This document shows, piece after piece, positions 35,030 to 42,822 of a stretch of 64,000 bases of DNA. The notes below the pieces were generated by a model. That model did not search any database, was not told the DNA's origin, and was given only the letters and a program-made list of their open reading frames with translations. Source of the DNA: an uncultured Subdoligranulum sp. (GTDB taxonomy: Bacteria > Bacillota > Clostridia > Oscillospirales > Ruminococcaceae); the NCBI GenBank assembly GCA_904374465.1, contig CAJFFY010000010.1, positions 1 through 64,000 of the forward strand, read 5' to 3'. Made by a program: the position numbers and the translations under genes. Position 1 is the stretch's first letter. Every line of letters starts with the position of its first letter.

Positions 35030-35485
35030 ATGCAATATACGGTAGGACAGATGGCCAAGCGTCTGGGGGTTGCCCCTTCCACGTTGCGCTACTATGACAA
35101 GGAAGGACTGCTGCCCTATGTGGAGCGTTCCAACGGCGGTATCCGCATGTTCAAGGAAAGCGATTACGAGTGGCTGAGCATCATTGAATGCCTGAAGCAG
35201 TCGGGGCTTTCCATCAGGGAAATCCGGCAGTATATCGATCTGTGCCGCCAGGGGGATGAAACCATCCCCGAGCGGTTGCAGCTTTTTGTCAACCGTCGGC
35301 GCGCCGTGCAGCAGCAGATGGCACAACTGCAGAAGACGCTGGACATGTTGGACTATAAACTCTGGTTTTACCAGACCTCTGCAGAAGCCGGGACCACGTC
35401 CATTCACGATGGTCAGACGGCGGAGGATATCCCGCCGGAATACCGGGAGGCTTTCACCCACGCCCGCGGTCACGGCGACAACTGA
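35030..35485 (+). CDS. MerR-family transcription regulator
   Basis: 151 aa. The N-terminal winged HTH is clear: YTVGQMAKRLGVAPSTLRYYDKEGLLP (cited by ends), followed by an IRMF-type wing and a coiled-coil dimer helix (about 80-120). No metal-binding Cys cluster at the C-terminus, so a small-molecule or aldehyde-type sensor in the NolA/YfmP-like part of the family is more likely than a metal sensor. Expressed with the nucleotidyltransferase. Confidence 0.92.
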   Translation: MQYTVGQMAKRLGVAPSTLRYYDKEGLLPYVERSNGGIRMFKESDYEWLSIIECLKQSGLSIREIRQYIDLCRQGDETIPERLQLFVNRRRAVQQQMAQLQKTLDMLDYKLWFYQTSAEAGTTSIHDGQTAEDIPPEYREAFTHARGHGDN

Positions 35486-35491
35486 ACCAAA

Positions 35492-35523
35492 ACAAGCCCC
35501 TTGCCATCCGGCAAGGGGCTTGT
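35492..35523. terminator. Bidirectional terminator, MerR gene / rsmE
   Basis: Perfect 14-bp stem ACAAGCCCCTTGCC with ATCC loop between convergent genes. The minus-strand side is followed by TTTT. Confidence 0.88.
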
Positions 35524-35576
35524 CTGTTCTTTCGGGAAAAAGGGGCACCGCCAGACGGCACCGGCCATAGTATGGG

Positions 35577-36305
35577 TTACTCCAGATTGCCGGTCAGCAG
35601 CATGGCGGCGGTCAGGGCCGCCAGGGGGGCGGTCTCACAGCGCAGAATCCGCGGGCCCAGTCCCACCGTCAGGGCACCGGCCGACGCAGCCTCGGCGGCT
35701 TCCTCGGCGGAAAAACCGCCCTCGCTGCCGGTGATCAGGGCCAGGCGTCCGGTGCTGCCGGGCGTTAGCAACGTCCGCAGCGGCGCCCCGCCACCCTCGT
35801 AGAAGAACAGGGTCTTGTCGTACCGGGGCAGTGCCTGGCACACATCGCTGAAATGGGGCAGCGGCAGGGCGACGTGGGGAATCTGGGCACGTCCTGCCTG
35901 CTTGGCGGCTTCGGTGGCAATGCGGTTGTACCGCTCGTTTTTGGCTTCCTCCTTTTTGGGGGTAGCCACACAATACCGACTGAAAAAGGGGATGATCTCC
36001 TGCACACCCAATTCCACACTGTGCCGGATGATTTCCTCCAGTTTGCCCTGCTTGGGGTAGCCCACAAACAGGGTGACCGCCACGTCTGGTTCTGCCTTGC
36101 TGGGGGCACCCTCGTTGACGGAGAATTCCACCCGGCCGGGGGTGATTGCGGTCACGGTACCGGTGTACTCCAACCCGTCCGGTCCGCACAGGACCACTTC
36201 CTCACCCAGGCGGGCGCGCATGACAGTGGCCAGGTGGTGGGCGTCGCTGCCTGTCAGGGCGGCTTGTCCGTTGGACAATTCTCTGGTAAAATAGCGGTGT
36301 GGCAT
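35577..36305 (-). CDS. rsmE: 16S rRNA m3U1498 methyltransferase
   Basis: 242 aa, standard. N-terminal PUA-like domain (MPHRYFTRELSNGQAALTG) and the SPOUT knotted domain with ITGSEGGFSAEE and GPRILRCETAPLAALTAAM near the C-terminus (cited in part), which form the SAM-binding knot. Starts 3 nt after the prmA stop, the usual prmA-rsmE pairing. Confidence 0.96.
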   Translation of the reverse strand: MPHRYFTRELSNGQAALTGSDAHHLATVMRARLGEEVVLCGPDGLEYTGTVTAITPGRVEFSVNEGAPSKAEPDVAVTLFVGYPKQGKLEEIIRHSVELGVQEIIPFFSRYCVATPKKEEAKNERYNRIATEAAKQAGRAQIPHVALPLPHFSDVCQALPRYDKTLFFYEGGGAPLRTLLTPGSTGRLALITGSEGGFSAEEAAEAASAGALTVGLGPRILRCETAPLAALTAAMLLTGNLE

Positions 36306-36308
36306 GGC

Positions 36309-37229
36309 TTAAGCCTCTTTTCGCTCGCAGATGATGCAGACCCAGCCGCGCTTTTCCTTCACTTCCACCGGCTGCAGCCCGGCAGCCACCAGGCCGTCCA
36401 GTACTTCCTGCTTGCGCTCGTCAATGATGCCGCTGGCGATGAACCGGGCGCCCGGTGCCATCAGGGCGGGCACATGGGGCGCCAGGGAAAGAATGGCCGA
36501 CGCCACGATGTTGGCGGTAATGATGTTGTACTGGCCGCTGGCCTTGTCGGAAAGGTCGCCCACCAGCACGGTGAAACGGTCGGCCACGCCGTTGCGCTGG
36601 GCATTCTCCCCGGCGGTTCGCACGCACATGGGGTCGATGTCCACACCTTCGGCCACTGCAGCGCCCAGCTTCAGTGCCGCAATGGCCAGAATGCCCGACC
36701 CTGTGCCGATATCCAGCACGCGCTCGCCGCCCCGGACGATGGCGTCCAGGGTTTCCAGGCAGAGGCTGGTGGTTTCATGGGTGCCGGTGCCAAAGGCCAT
36801 GCCCGGGTCCATGGTGATGACGGTGCGGTCGGTTTCATATTGCTCCCAGCCGGGCACAATGGCCAGCCGGTTGCCGATGTCCATGGCGTGGTAGTATTTT
36901 TTCCAGGCGTTCTGCCAGTCTTCCTGCTCCACACCGGTGGTGTTCAGCTGGTAGTCGATGCCGCTGTTTTTCAGCCGCTCCTCAAACAGGGGCAGCACCT
37001 CGGCGGGATTCTCGTCGGGGGCCAGATACATGTGTACAATGACCACATCCCGCGGTTTGTCCAGCAGTTCCTGTTCAATCAGGTCCACGTGGGCAATCTC
37101 CCATGCCTGCTGTTCCAGATCGCTGTAATCTTCAATGTAAATTCCGCCGTTGGCCACCATGGTGGCGATCGCTTCGGCAATGTCGGCGTCACGCTTGGCG
37201 ACGGTGATGCTGATATCGGTCCATTTCAT
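36309..37229 (-). CDS. prmA: Ribosomal protein L11 methyltransferase
   Basis: 306 aa. A small N-terminal substrate-recognition domain, linker with the MDPGMAFGTGTHETT motif and a class I SAM-binding Rossmann fold (VLDIGTGSGILAIAALKLGA). It trimethylates L11. GGAGGG precedes the ATG. Upstream gene of the prmA-rsmE operon. Confidence 0.96.
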   Translation of the reverse strand: MKWTDISITVAKRDADIAEAIATMVANGGIYIEDYSDLEQQAWEIAHVDLIEQELLDKPRDVVIVHMYLAPDENPAEVLPLFEERLKNSGIDYQLNTTGVEQEDWQNAWKKYYHAMDIGNRLAIVPGWEQYETDRTVITMDPGMAFGTGTHETTSLCLETLDAIVRGGERVLDIGTGSGILAIAALKLGAAVAEGVDIDPMCVRTAGENAQRNGVADRFTVLVGDLSDKASGQYNIITANIVASAILSLAPHVPALMAPGARFIASGIIDERKQEVLDGLVAAGLQPVEVKEKRGWVCIICERKEA

Positions 37230-37309
37230 AAGACGAAACCCTCCGTTTCAAATTATCTGTATTATACAAGAATCCCCCCTACAATTCAATGTGGAAAGGA
37301 GAAATCCCC

Positions 37310-37879
37310 ATGCAAATCCAACTGTTGGACTGCGCCGCGGCGCAGCAAATCTACGAAACCCGGATGGTACAGGATTTTCCGGCTGCCGAACTCAAACCTT
37401 TCTCCGCCGTGCGGGAAATGATGCAGGCAGGCATCTATGAGCCGCTGGTGCTCTGTGATGCGGCGGGTGCTTTGCAGGCCTACGCCTGGCAGGTGCTGCT
37501 GCCCGGGCGGCGCAGCGCCTTGCTGGATTACTTCGCGGTGCGCAGTGATCTGCGGGGCGGCGGCATCGGCACGCAGGCACTTCATGCGTTGGCCCGGCAT
37601 TATGCCGACCGCCTGGATGATCTGATCCTGGAATGCGAACACCCCGACGAAGCGCCCGACCGTGCCGTCGCCCGGCGCCGCATCGCCTTCTATCTGCGGG
37701 CCGGCGCCTGCGCCACCCGGATCGAAAGCCGCGTCTTCGGGGTGCGGTACAACATTCTGACGTTGCCCTGCGGCGGCCATGCCCAGGATGCCGTCATCGG
37801 GCAGGAGCTCAAGGAATTGTATCGCATGATGGTGCCGGAGCCCTACTACCGCGGTAATGTTATATTCTTCGGCGCTTGA
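37310..37879 (+). CDS. GNAT-family N-acetyltransferase
   Basis: 189 aa. The acetyl-CoA-binding motif A is visible as DYFAVRSDLRGGGIGTQALHALA (key RGGGIG). Substrate unknown. AAAGGAG sits before the ATG at 37310; the earlier in-frame ATG at 37289 lies over the ribosome site. The downstream spoVA operon begins 32 nt later, and a SigG-like promoter overlaps this gene's stop codon, so the two units are probably transcribed at different times. Confidence 0.85.
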   Translation: MQIQLLDCAAAQQIYETRMVQDFPAAELKPFSAVREMMQAGIYEPLVLCDAAGALQAYAWQVLLPGRRSALLDYFAVRSDLRGGGIGTQALHALARHYADRLDDLILECEHPDEAPDRAVARRRIAFYLRAGACATRIESRVFGVRYNILTLPCGGHAQDAVIGQELKELYRMMVPEPYYRGNVIFFGA

Positions 37880-37889
37880 GGGCATACTA
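37860..37889 (+). promoter_or_regulatory. SigG-like promoter of the spoVA operon
   Basis: TTATA (37860-37864), 18-nt spacer and CATACTA (37883-37889). The -10 fits the forespore consensus CATWMTA exactly; the -35 fits GHATR in four of five positions. spoVA is SigG-controlled in Bacillus. Confidence 0.5.
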
Positions 37890-37911
37890 CCCCTTGAAGG
37901 GGGCGTATGGC

Positions 37912-38355
37912 ATGAAACTAAACCGGAAATCCTATGCTCACATGGTAGCCCGTGCTTCGCCGCCATCCCCGGCGGTGCGGGATTGCCTGTGGGCTTTTTT
38001 TGTGGGAGGCGGGATCTGCCTGCTGGGGGAGGTTCTGCGTCAGCTGTTCCTGCGCTGGTATGATGCCACGCTGGCAGGCACGTTGACCAGCATTGCGCTG
38101 ATCTTCCTCTCGGCGGTCTGCACGGTGCTGGGGTGGTACCAGAAACTGGCCGCAAAAGCCGGTGCCGGTACGCTGGTCCCCATTACGGGCTTCGCCAACT
38201 CGGTGGTCAGCCCGGCCGTGGAATTCAAGGCCGAAGGCTGGGTGACCGGGGTGGGAGCCAGAATCTTCGGTATTGCCGGGCCGGTCATTGCCTATGGAAC
38301 AGCGGCCTCTGCCGTATGGGGGCTGTTCTACTGGCTGCTGGGAAAGGTGGGGTGA
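37912..38355 (+). CDS. spoVAC: Stage V sporulation protein AC
   Basis: 147 aa, four or so membrane helices. SpoVAC acts as a mechanosensitive channel in the spore inner membrane for dipicolinate movement. Diagnostic segments: FFVGGGICLLGEVLRQLF near the first helix and PITGFANSVVSPAVEFKAEG. AAGGGGG precedes the ATG at 37912; the 12 upstream in-frame residues overlap the promoter. First of three contiguous spoVA genes. Confidence 0.95.
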   Translation: MKLNRKSYAHMVARASPPSPAVRDCLWAFFVGGGICLLGEVLRQLFLRWYDATLAGTLTSIALIFLSAVCTVLGWYQKLAAKAGAGTLVPITGFANSVVSPAVEFKAEGWVTGVGARIFGIAGPVIAYGTAASAVWGLFYWLLGKVG

Positions 38356-38358
38356 ACC

Positions 38359-39384
38359 ATGGCCATTCGCAGGCAGGACACGCTGCTGTTTGAAAAACCG
38401 CCGGTGATCGCTGCCTGGGCAGCGGTGGGCGGCAAAAAGGAAAGCGAAGGCCCTCTGGCAGCAGGGTTTGACTTTTTGACCCAGGATGCCGCCTTCCCCG
38501 ATGAGGCCTGCGCCAACTGGGAACAAGCCGAAAGTCTTTTGCAGCAGAAGGCCGCCGAACTATGTCTGCGCAAGGCGGGGATCAGCCGCAAAGAGGTGGA
38601 TCTGGCGCTGGCGGGGGACCTGCAAGCCCAGTGCACCGCCAGCAACTATACGATGCGGGCACTGGAAATTCCCTTTGCGGGGGTGTATGGTGCCTGCTCC
38701 ACCATGGCCGAAACCCTTTGCCTGGGCGCGGCATTGGCGGCGGGGGGACTGGTACACCAGGCACTGGCCCTGACCAGCAGCCATTTCTGCGCAGCAGAAC
38801 GGCAGTTCCGCACTCCGCTGGACTACGGTGCCAAGCGAACCCCCACTGCCCAGTGGACGGCCACCGCGGCGGGCGCCTGCCTGCTGCGCGGCCCGGGACA
38901 AACGGGCGTTCCCGTTCTGTCGGTGACCTTTGGCCGGGTGCAGGACTACGCGGTGCGAGACATCAACAATATGGGAGCGGCCATGATGCCGGCGGCCGCC
39001 TCCACGCTGCTGCGGTTCTTTTCCGCCACCGGGGCGCGGCCGGAACAGTACGATGCGATTTTCACCGGGGACCTGGGGGAAGTGGGCAGCGCCCTGCTGC
39101 AGGAACAGATGGCCCGGGAAGGGGTACCCCTTCCCAATCACCGGGACTGCGGTTGTCTGCTGTACGATGTTGCCTCCCAGAATGTACAGGCAGGGGGCAG
39201 CGGTGCGGGCTGCAGCGCCGCGGTGCTCTGCAGCCATATCCTGCCGGCGTTGCAGGCGGGACAATACCGCCGGGTACTGTTTGTGGCCACCGGTGCACTG
39301 ATGAGCCAGACCACCTATCTGCAGGGGGAGAGCATTCCGGGCATTGCCCATTGTGTGGAACTGACAAAGGAGGGAACAGGGTGA
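38359..39384 (+). CDS. spoVAD: Stage V sporulation protein AD
   Basis: 341 aa. Thiolase-like fold protein that binds dipicolinate and is needed for its uptake into the forespore. The VYGACSTMAETLCLGA segment holds the Cys-containing elbow of the fold. Length is typical. Begins 3 nt after spoVAC. Confidence 0.96.
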   Translation: MAIRRQDTLLFEKPPVIAAWAAVGGKKESEGPLAAGFDFLTQDAAFPDEACANWEQAESLLQQKAAELCLRKAGISRKEVDLALAGDLQAQCTASNYTMRALEIPFAGVYGACSTMAETLCLGAALAAGGLVHQALALTSSHFCAAERQFRTPLDYGAKRTPTAQWTATAAGACLLRGPGQTGVPVLSVTFGRVQDYAVRDINNMGAAMMPAAASTLLRFFSATGARPEQYDAIFTGDLGEVGSALLQEQMAREGVPLPNHRDCGCLLYDVASQNVQAGGSGAGCSAAVLCSHILPALQAGQYRRVLFVATGALMSQTTYLQGESIPGIAHCVELTKEGTG

Positions 39385-39737
39385 ACTATCTGTGGGCTTT
39401 TGTGATCGGTGGGGGCATCTGTGTCATCGGGCAGCTGCTCATCGACTATACCAGCCTGACCCCGGCGCGGATTCTCACAGGCTATGTGGTCGGCGGGGTG
39501 ATCCTCAGCGCCGTGGGGTTGTACAAGCCGCTGGTGGACCTGGCCGGGGCCGGGGCCAGCGTGCCGCTTCTGGGGTTTGGACATCTGCTGGCCCAGGGGG
39601 TACAGCAGGCAGTGGACCAGTGCGGGCTGCCCGGTATCTTTACCGGGGGGCTCACCGCTGCGTCGGGCGGCATTGCCGCCAGTCTGCTATTTGCACTGCT
39701 GGCGGCGCTGGTGGGCAAAAGCCGGGACCAGAACTGA
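39381..39737 (+). CDS. spoVAE: Stage V sporulation protein AE
   Basis: 118 aa membrane protein with about three helices. It has the SpoVAEb-type LWAFVIGGGICVIGQLLID start and the YVVGGVILSAVGLY and GASVPLLGFGHLLAQG segments. It starts with GTG at 39381, overlapping the spoVAD stop by GTGA; AGGAGGG lies 7 nt upstream. Because of the GTG and coupling this gene is easily missed. Completes the dipicolinate channel set C-D-E. Confidence 0.94.
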   Translation: MNYLWAFVIGGGICVIGQLLIDYTSLTPARILTGYVVGGVILSAVGLYKPLVDLAGAGASVPLLGFGHLLAQGVQQAVDQCGLPGIFTGGLTAASGGIAASLLFALLAALVGKSRDQN

Positions 39738-39749
39738 GATACAAATGAA

Positions 39750-39779
39750 AATGCCCGTCGGGTTTCCCCGGCGGGCATT
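39750..39779. terminator. Bidirectional terminator between spoVAE and rpsT
   Basis: 13-bp stem AATGCCCGTCGGG / CCCGGCGGGCATT (one G-T pair) and TTTC loop between convergent genes. Confidence 0.9.
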
Positions 39780-39793
39780 GTTCATGCGATCAA

Positions 39794-40060
39794 TTACTGA
39801 GCAGCAGCCTTGTTGGCGCGCTTAGCCATGCGGCTGACCTTGCGGGCAGCGGTGTTCTTATGGATGACACCCTTGCTCTTGGCAGAGTCAATGGCAGAGA
39901 CGGCGGCTTTCATGACGGCGTCTTTGTCAGCAGCATTGCTGTCGATGGCAGCGTCTGCCTTTTTGATCACTGTTTTCAGGTTGGACTTGATGGCCTTGTT
40001 GTGCATGGCCTCTTTCTTGGCCTGGACAACGCGGTCCTTCTGAGATTTGATGTTAGGCAT
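39794..40060 (-). CDS. rpsT: 30S ribosomal protein S20
   Basis: 88 aa, Lys/Ala-rich. MPNIKSQKDRV at the start, and a long helical hairpin with NKAIKSNLKTVIKKAD. ATG at 40060 has AAGGAGGTGG upstream. Assists early 30S assembly. Its divergent neighbour is spoIIP; in many Firmicutes gpr lies between them, but not here. Confidence 0.97.
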   Translation of the reverse strand: MPNIKSQKDRVVQAKKEAMHNKAIKSNLKTVIKKADAAIDSNAADKDAVMKAAVSAIDSAKSKGVIHKNTAARKVSRMAKRANKAAAQ

Positions 40061-40098
40061 TCGTTCCACCTCCTTGGTTCCCCATAACAGTACAAGTT

Positions 40099-40127
40099 AT
40101 CCTACCACATTTTTTCGGCCCTTGCAA
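40099..40127 (-). promoter_or_regulatory. Promoter of rpsT
   Basis: On the minus strand: TTGCAA (40127-40122), 17-nt spacer, TAGGAT (40104-40099) with extended TGG. Confidence 0.6.
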
Positions 40128-40148
40128 GTGTTTTTTTAAAAAAGTTTC

Positions 40149-40175
40149 ATCAACAGCGCAAAAACCACATAAATT
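40149..40175 (+). promoter_or_regulatory. SigE-like promoter of spoIIP
   Basis: ATC at 40149-40151, 16-nt spacer and CATAAATT at 40168-40175, one mismatch to the SigE -10 CATACANT. The -35 is a near match to ATA. spoIIP is SigE-controlled in Bacillus. Confidence 0.4.
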
Positions 40176-40198
40176 GGGAGGGAATGGAGGTGGACACA

Positions 40199-41347
40199 AT
40201 GCCTTTGCTGCGCCGGTGCCTGGCGGTACTGCTCTGTGCGGTCCTGTTTGCGGGTGGCACGGCCTCGGTCCTGCTGGCCGGGTCGGTGCTGCCGGGTCGG
40301 GCCTGGCTGATGCGTGGGGTACTGCTCTGCCAGGATCCGGTGGCGGCGGTGTCGCTCTCCTGGCCGGTGCCGGTAGAGAAACCCCGTCCCGGTGGGCAGG
40401 CCGATGGCGGAGTGTCTGCATCCCCCACGCCGCAGCCAACGGCGGTGGAAACCCCTGCGCCCACGCCGGAACCCGTCCCTTCACCGACACCGGCCGCCAC
40501 GGAACTGCCCGGTGCGGCGCCGGAAATAGAGAACCCGGGCACAATCCGGGCCGAACAGTTCCCCCAGGGTAGCGGGGAGGGATACATCACCCTGGGAGCG
40601 GGCAGTATCCGTAACTACACATCTTACAGTGATGCGGACCTGCGGGCGGCGGTGACGACGCCGTCGCTGCCCTTTGCCGTGGAGGTGAACAGCACGGAAC
40701 CCCAGGTGCTGATTCTGCATACCCATGCCACCGAGACTTACCAGACCTGGCCGGACCTGGTCTATGATCCGGATTTTACCGCCCGCACCCAGAATACGGC
40801 GCTGAATATGTGCACGGTGGGGGAGAAGATGGCCCAGGTGCTCAACGAAGCGGGAATCAACACATTGCACGATACCACGCTGCACGACTCCCCCAGCTAT
40901 ACCGAGAGCTATGACCGCAGCTATGCCACCACCCAGGCGTATCTGGAAAAATATCCCTCCATCAAGATCGTGCTGGATGTGCACCGGGATGCCATTGAGG
41001 GTGCCGACGGAACCCGAGTCAAACCCTTGTGCAATGTCAACGGGGAAGACACCGCCCAGGTGATGATCATTGCAGGGTGTGACAACGGCAGTTCCATCCA
41101 GTTGCCCAACTGGCGGCTCAATCTGCGGTTTGCGGCTGCCTGGGAAGAGGCGATGGAAAGCCGTACCCCCGGCCTGACCCGTCCGGTCATGTGTGCCTAT
41201 CGGTACTACAACCAGGACCTGACCACCGGCAGCCTGCTCATCGAGATCGGCGGCCATGCCAATACCGTTACCGAGGCGGTACGCGCCGGACAGTATGCCG
41301 CCGAAGCGCTGGCAGTCCTGCTGGGCGGCACGCTGCCCCAGGAGTAA
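40199..41347 (+). CDS. spoIIP: Stage II sporulation protein P (SpoIIP)
   Basis: 382 aa. N-terminal membrane anchor (about 7-30), a Pro/Thr-rich spacer to about 115, then the amidase/endopeptidase domain. Conserved catalytic segments are LILHTHATETY, VLDVHRDAI and LIEIGGHANT. SpoIIP degrades septal peptidoglycan for engulfment, with SpoIID and SpoIIM. GGAGGT lies 7 nt before the ATG at 40199; an ATG at 40184 would overlap the ribosome site. Confidence 0.94.
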   Translation: MPLLRRCLAVLLCAVLFAGGTASVLLAGSVLPGRAWLMRGVLLCQDPVAAVSLSWPVPVEKPRPGGQADGGVSASPTPQPTAVETPAPTPEPVPSPTPAATELPGAAPEIENPGTIRAEQFPQGSGEGYITLGAGSIRNYTSYSDADLRAAVTTPSLPFAVEVNSTEPQVLILHTHATETYQTWPDLVYDPDFTARTQNTALNMCTVGEKMAQVLNEAGINTLHDTTLHDSPSYTESYDRSYATTQAYLEKYPSIKIVLDVHRDAIEGADGTRVKPLCNVNGEDTAQVMIIAGCDNGSSIQLPNWRLNLRFAAAWEEAMESRTPGLTRPVMCAYRYYNQDLTTGSLLIEIGGHANTVTEAVRAGQYAAEALAVLLGGTLPQE

Positions 41348-41364
41348 GGTAGGTAAAAAGGGAC

Positions 41365-41393
41365 TGTACAATTCGGTCCAAACCCGCTATAAT
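41365..41393 (+). promoter_or_regulatory. Promoter of asnS
   Basis: TGTACA (41365-41370), 17-nt spacer, TATAAT (41388-41393). Confidence 0.72.
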
Positions 41394-41433
41394 AGAAAAC
41401 AATCATTGTTTTATATAGAGGAGTGGACCACCC

Positions 41434-42822
41434 ATGCAGAGAACCGAACTTGTATCGCTGTACAAGGCCACCCCCGCCGACGGCACCAAAGTCACCGTCT
41501 GCGGCTGGGCCAAAACGGTGCGCGATTCCAAAAATATCGGCTTTATCTCGCTGTCGGACGGCAGCTGCTACAAGCCTGTGCAGATCGTTTTCCAGGCCGA
41601 CAAGCTGTCCAACTATGCCGAGATCGCCAAGTGCGGCCTGTACACCAGCTTCGAAGTCACAGGCACGCTGGTGCTGACCCCCAACGCCAAGCAGCCCTTT
41701 GAGATCAATGCCGACGCCATCACGGTGCTGGGCCCCTGTGGTCCCGAATACCCGCTGCAGAAGAAAAAGATGGGCATGGACTATCTGCGTACCATGACCC
41801 ATCTGCGTCCTCGCACCAACACCTTCAATGCGGCATTCCGGGTGCGCGGCCAGGCGGCCTTTGCCATCCATCAGTTCTTCCACGAGCGTGGCTTCACCTA
41901 CGTGCATACCCCCATCTTCACCGGCTCGGACTGTGAAGGCGCCGGCGAGATGTTCCAGGTCACCACGATGAACCTCAACGACATTCCCCGTACCGAGGAT
42001 GGTGCCGTGGACTATTCCAAGGACTTCTTCAAGCGCCCGGTGAACCTGACCGTTTCCGGCCAGCTGGAAGCCGAGGCCATGGCCATGGCGCTGGGCAACG
42101 TCTACACCTTCGGGCCCACCTTCCGGGCGGAAAAGAGCTACGACACCCGCCATGCGGCGGAGTTCTGGATGATCGAGCCCGAAATGGCCTTCGCCGACCT
42201 GAATACCTATATGGATACTGCCGAGGCGATGACCAAGTATGTCATCCGCTACTTGCTGGACAACTGCCACGATGAGCTGGCTTTCTTCAACCAGTTCTTC
42301 GACAAGGGGCTCATCGAGCGTCTGGAGCTGGTGGCCGGTTCGGACTTTGCCCGGGTCAGCTATACCGATGCCATTGAACTGCTCAAGAAAAACGATGCCA
42401 ACTTCCAGTACAAGGTGTCCTGGGGCATGGATCTGCAGACCGAGCACGAGCGCTACCTGACCGAGCAGGTCTTCAAGAAGCCAGTCTTTGTCACCGACTA
42501 CCCCAAGGAGATCAAGGCATTCTATATGCGTCAGAACGAGGACGGCAAGACGGTGGCCGCCGCCGATATGCTGGTGCCCGGCATCGGCGAGTTGATCGGC
42601 GGCTCCCAGCGTGAGGAACGCCTGGATGTGCTGCAGGCCCGGATTGATGAACTGGGGCTGCGCTGTGCGGATTACGAATGGTACCTGGATCTGCGCCGGT
42701 TCGGCAGCGTCAAGCATGCGGGCTACGGTCTGGGCTTTGAACGCCTGCTGATGTATGTCACCGGCATTCCCAACATCCGGGATGTCATTCCCTTCCCGCG
42801 TACCTGCGGAGGATTCTGCTGA
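41434..42822 (+). CDS. asnS: Asparaginyl-tRNA synthetase
   Basis: 462 aa. N-terminal OB-fold anticodon domain (about 1-110), class II catalytic core: motif 2 FGPTFRAEKS and motif 3 GYGLGFERLLMY. Length and motifs place it with AsnS rather than AspS, with GIGELIGGSQRE typical. GAGGAG lies upstream. Gene stop overlaps mutY start (TGATG). Confidence 0.96.
   Translation: MQRTELVSLYKATPADGTKVTVCGWAKTVRDSKNIGFISLSDGSCYKPVQIVFQADKLSNYAEIAKCGLYTSFEVTGTLVLTPNAKQPFEINADAITVLGPCGPEYPLQKKKMGMDYLRTMTHLRPRTNTFNAAFRVRGQAAFAIHQFFHERGFTYVHTPIFTGSDCEGAGEMFQVTTMNLNDIPRTEDGAVDYSKDFFKRPVNLTVSGQLEAEAMAMALGNVYTFGPTFRAEKSYDTRHAAEFWMIEPEMAFADLNTYMDTAEAMTKYVIRYLLDNCHDELAFFNQFFDKGLIERLELVAGSDFARVSYTDAIELLKKNDANFQYKVSWGMDLQTEHERYLTEQVFKKPVFVTDYPKEIKAFYMRQNEDGKTVAAADMLVPGIGELIGGSQREERLDVLQARIDELGLRCADYEWYLDLRRFGSVKHAGYGLGFERLLMYVTGIPNIRDVIPFPRTCGGFC

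Noticed and set aside
38562..39380. Upstream part of the long open frame that ends as spoVAE
   Set aside because: It runs out of frame through spoVAD. Only the part from the GTG at 39381 resembles SpoVAE and has a ribosome site.
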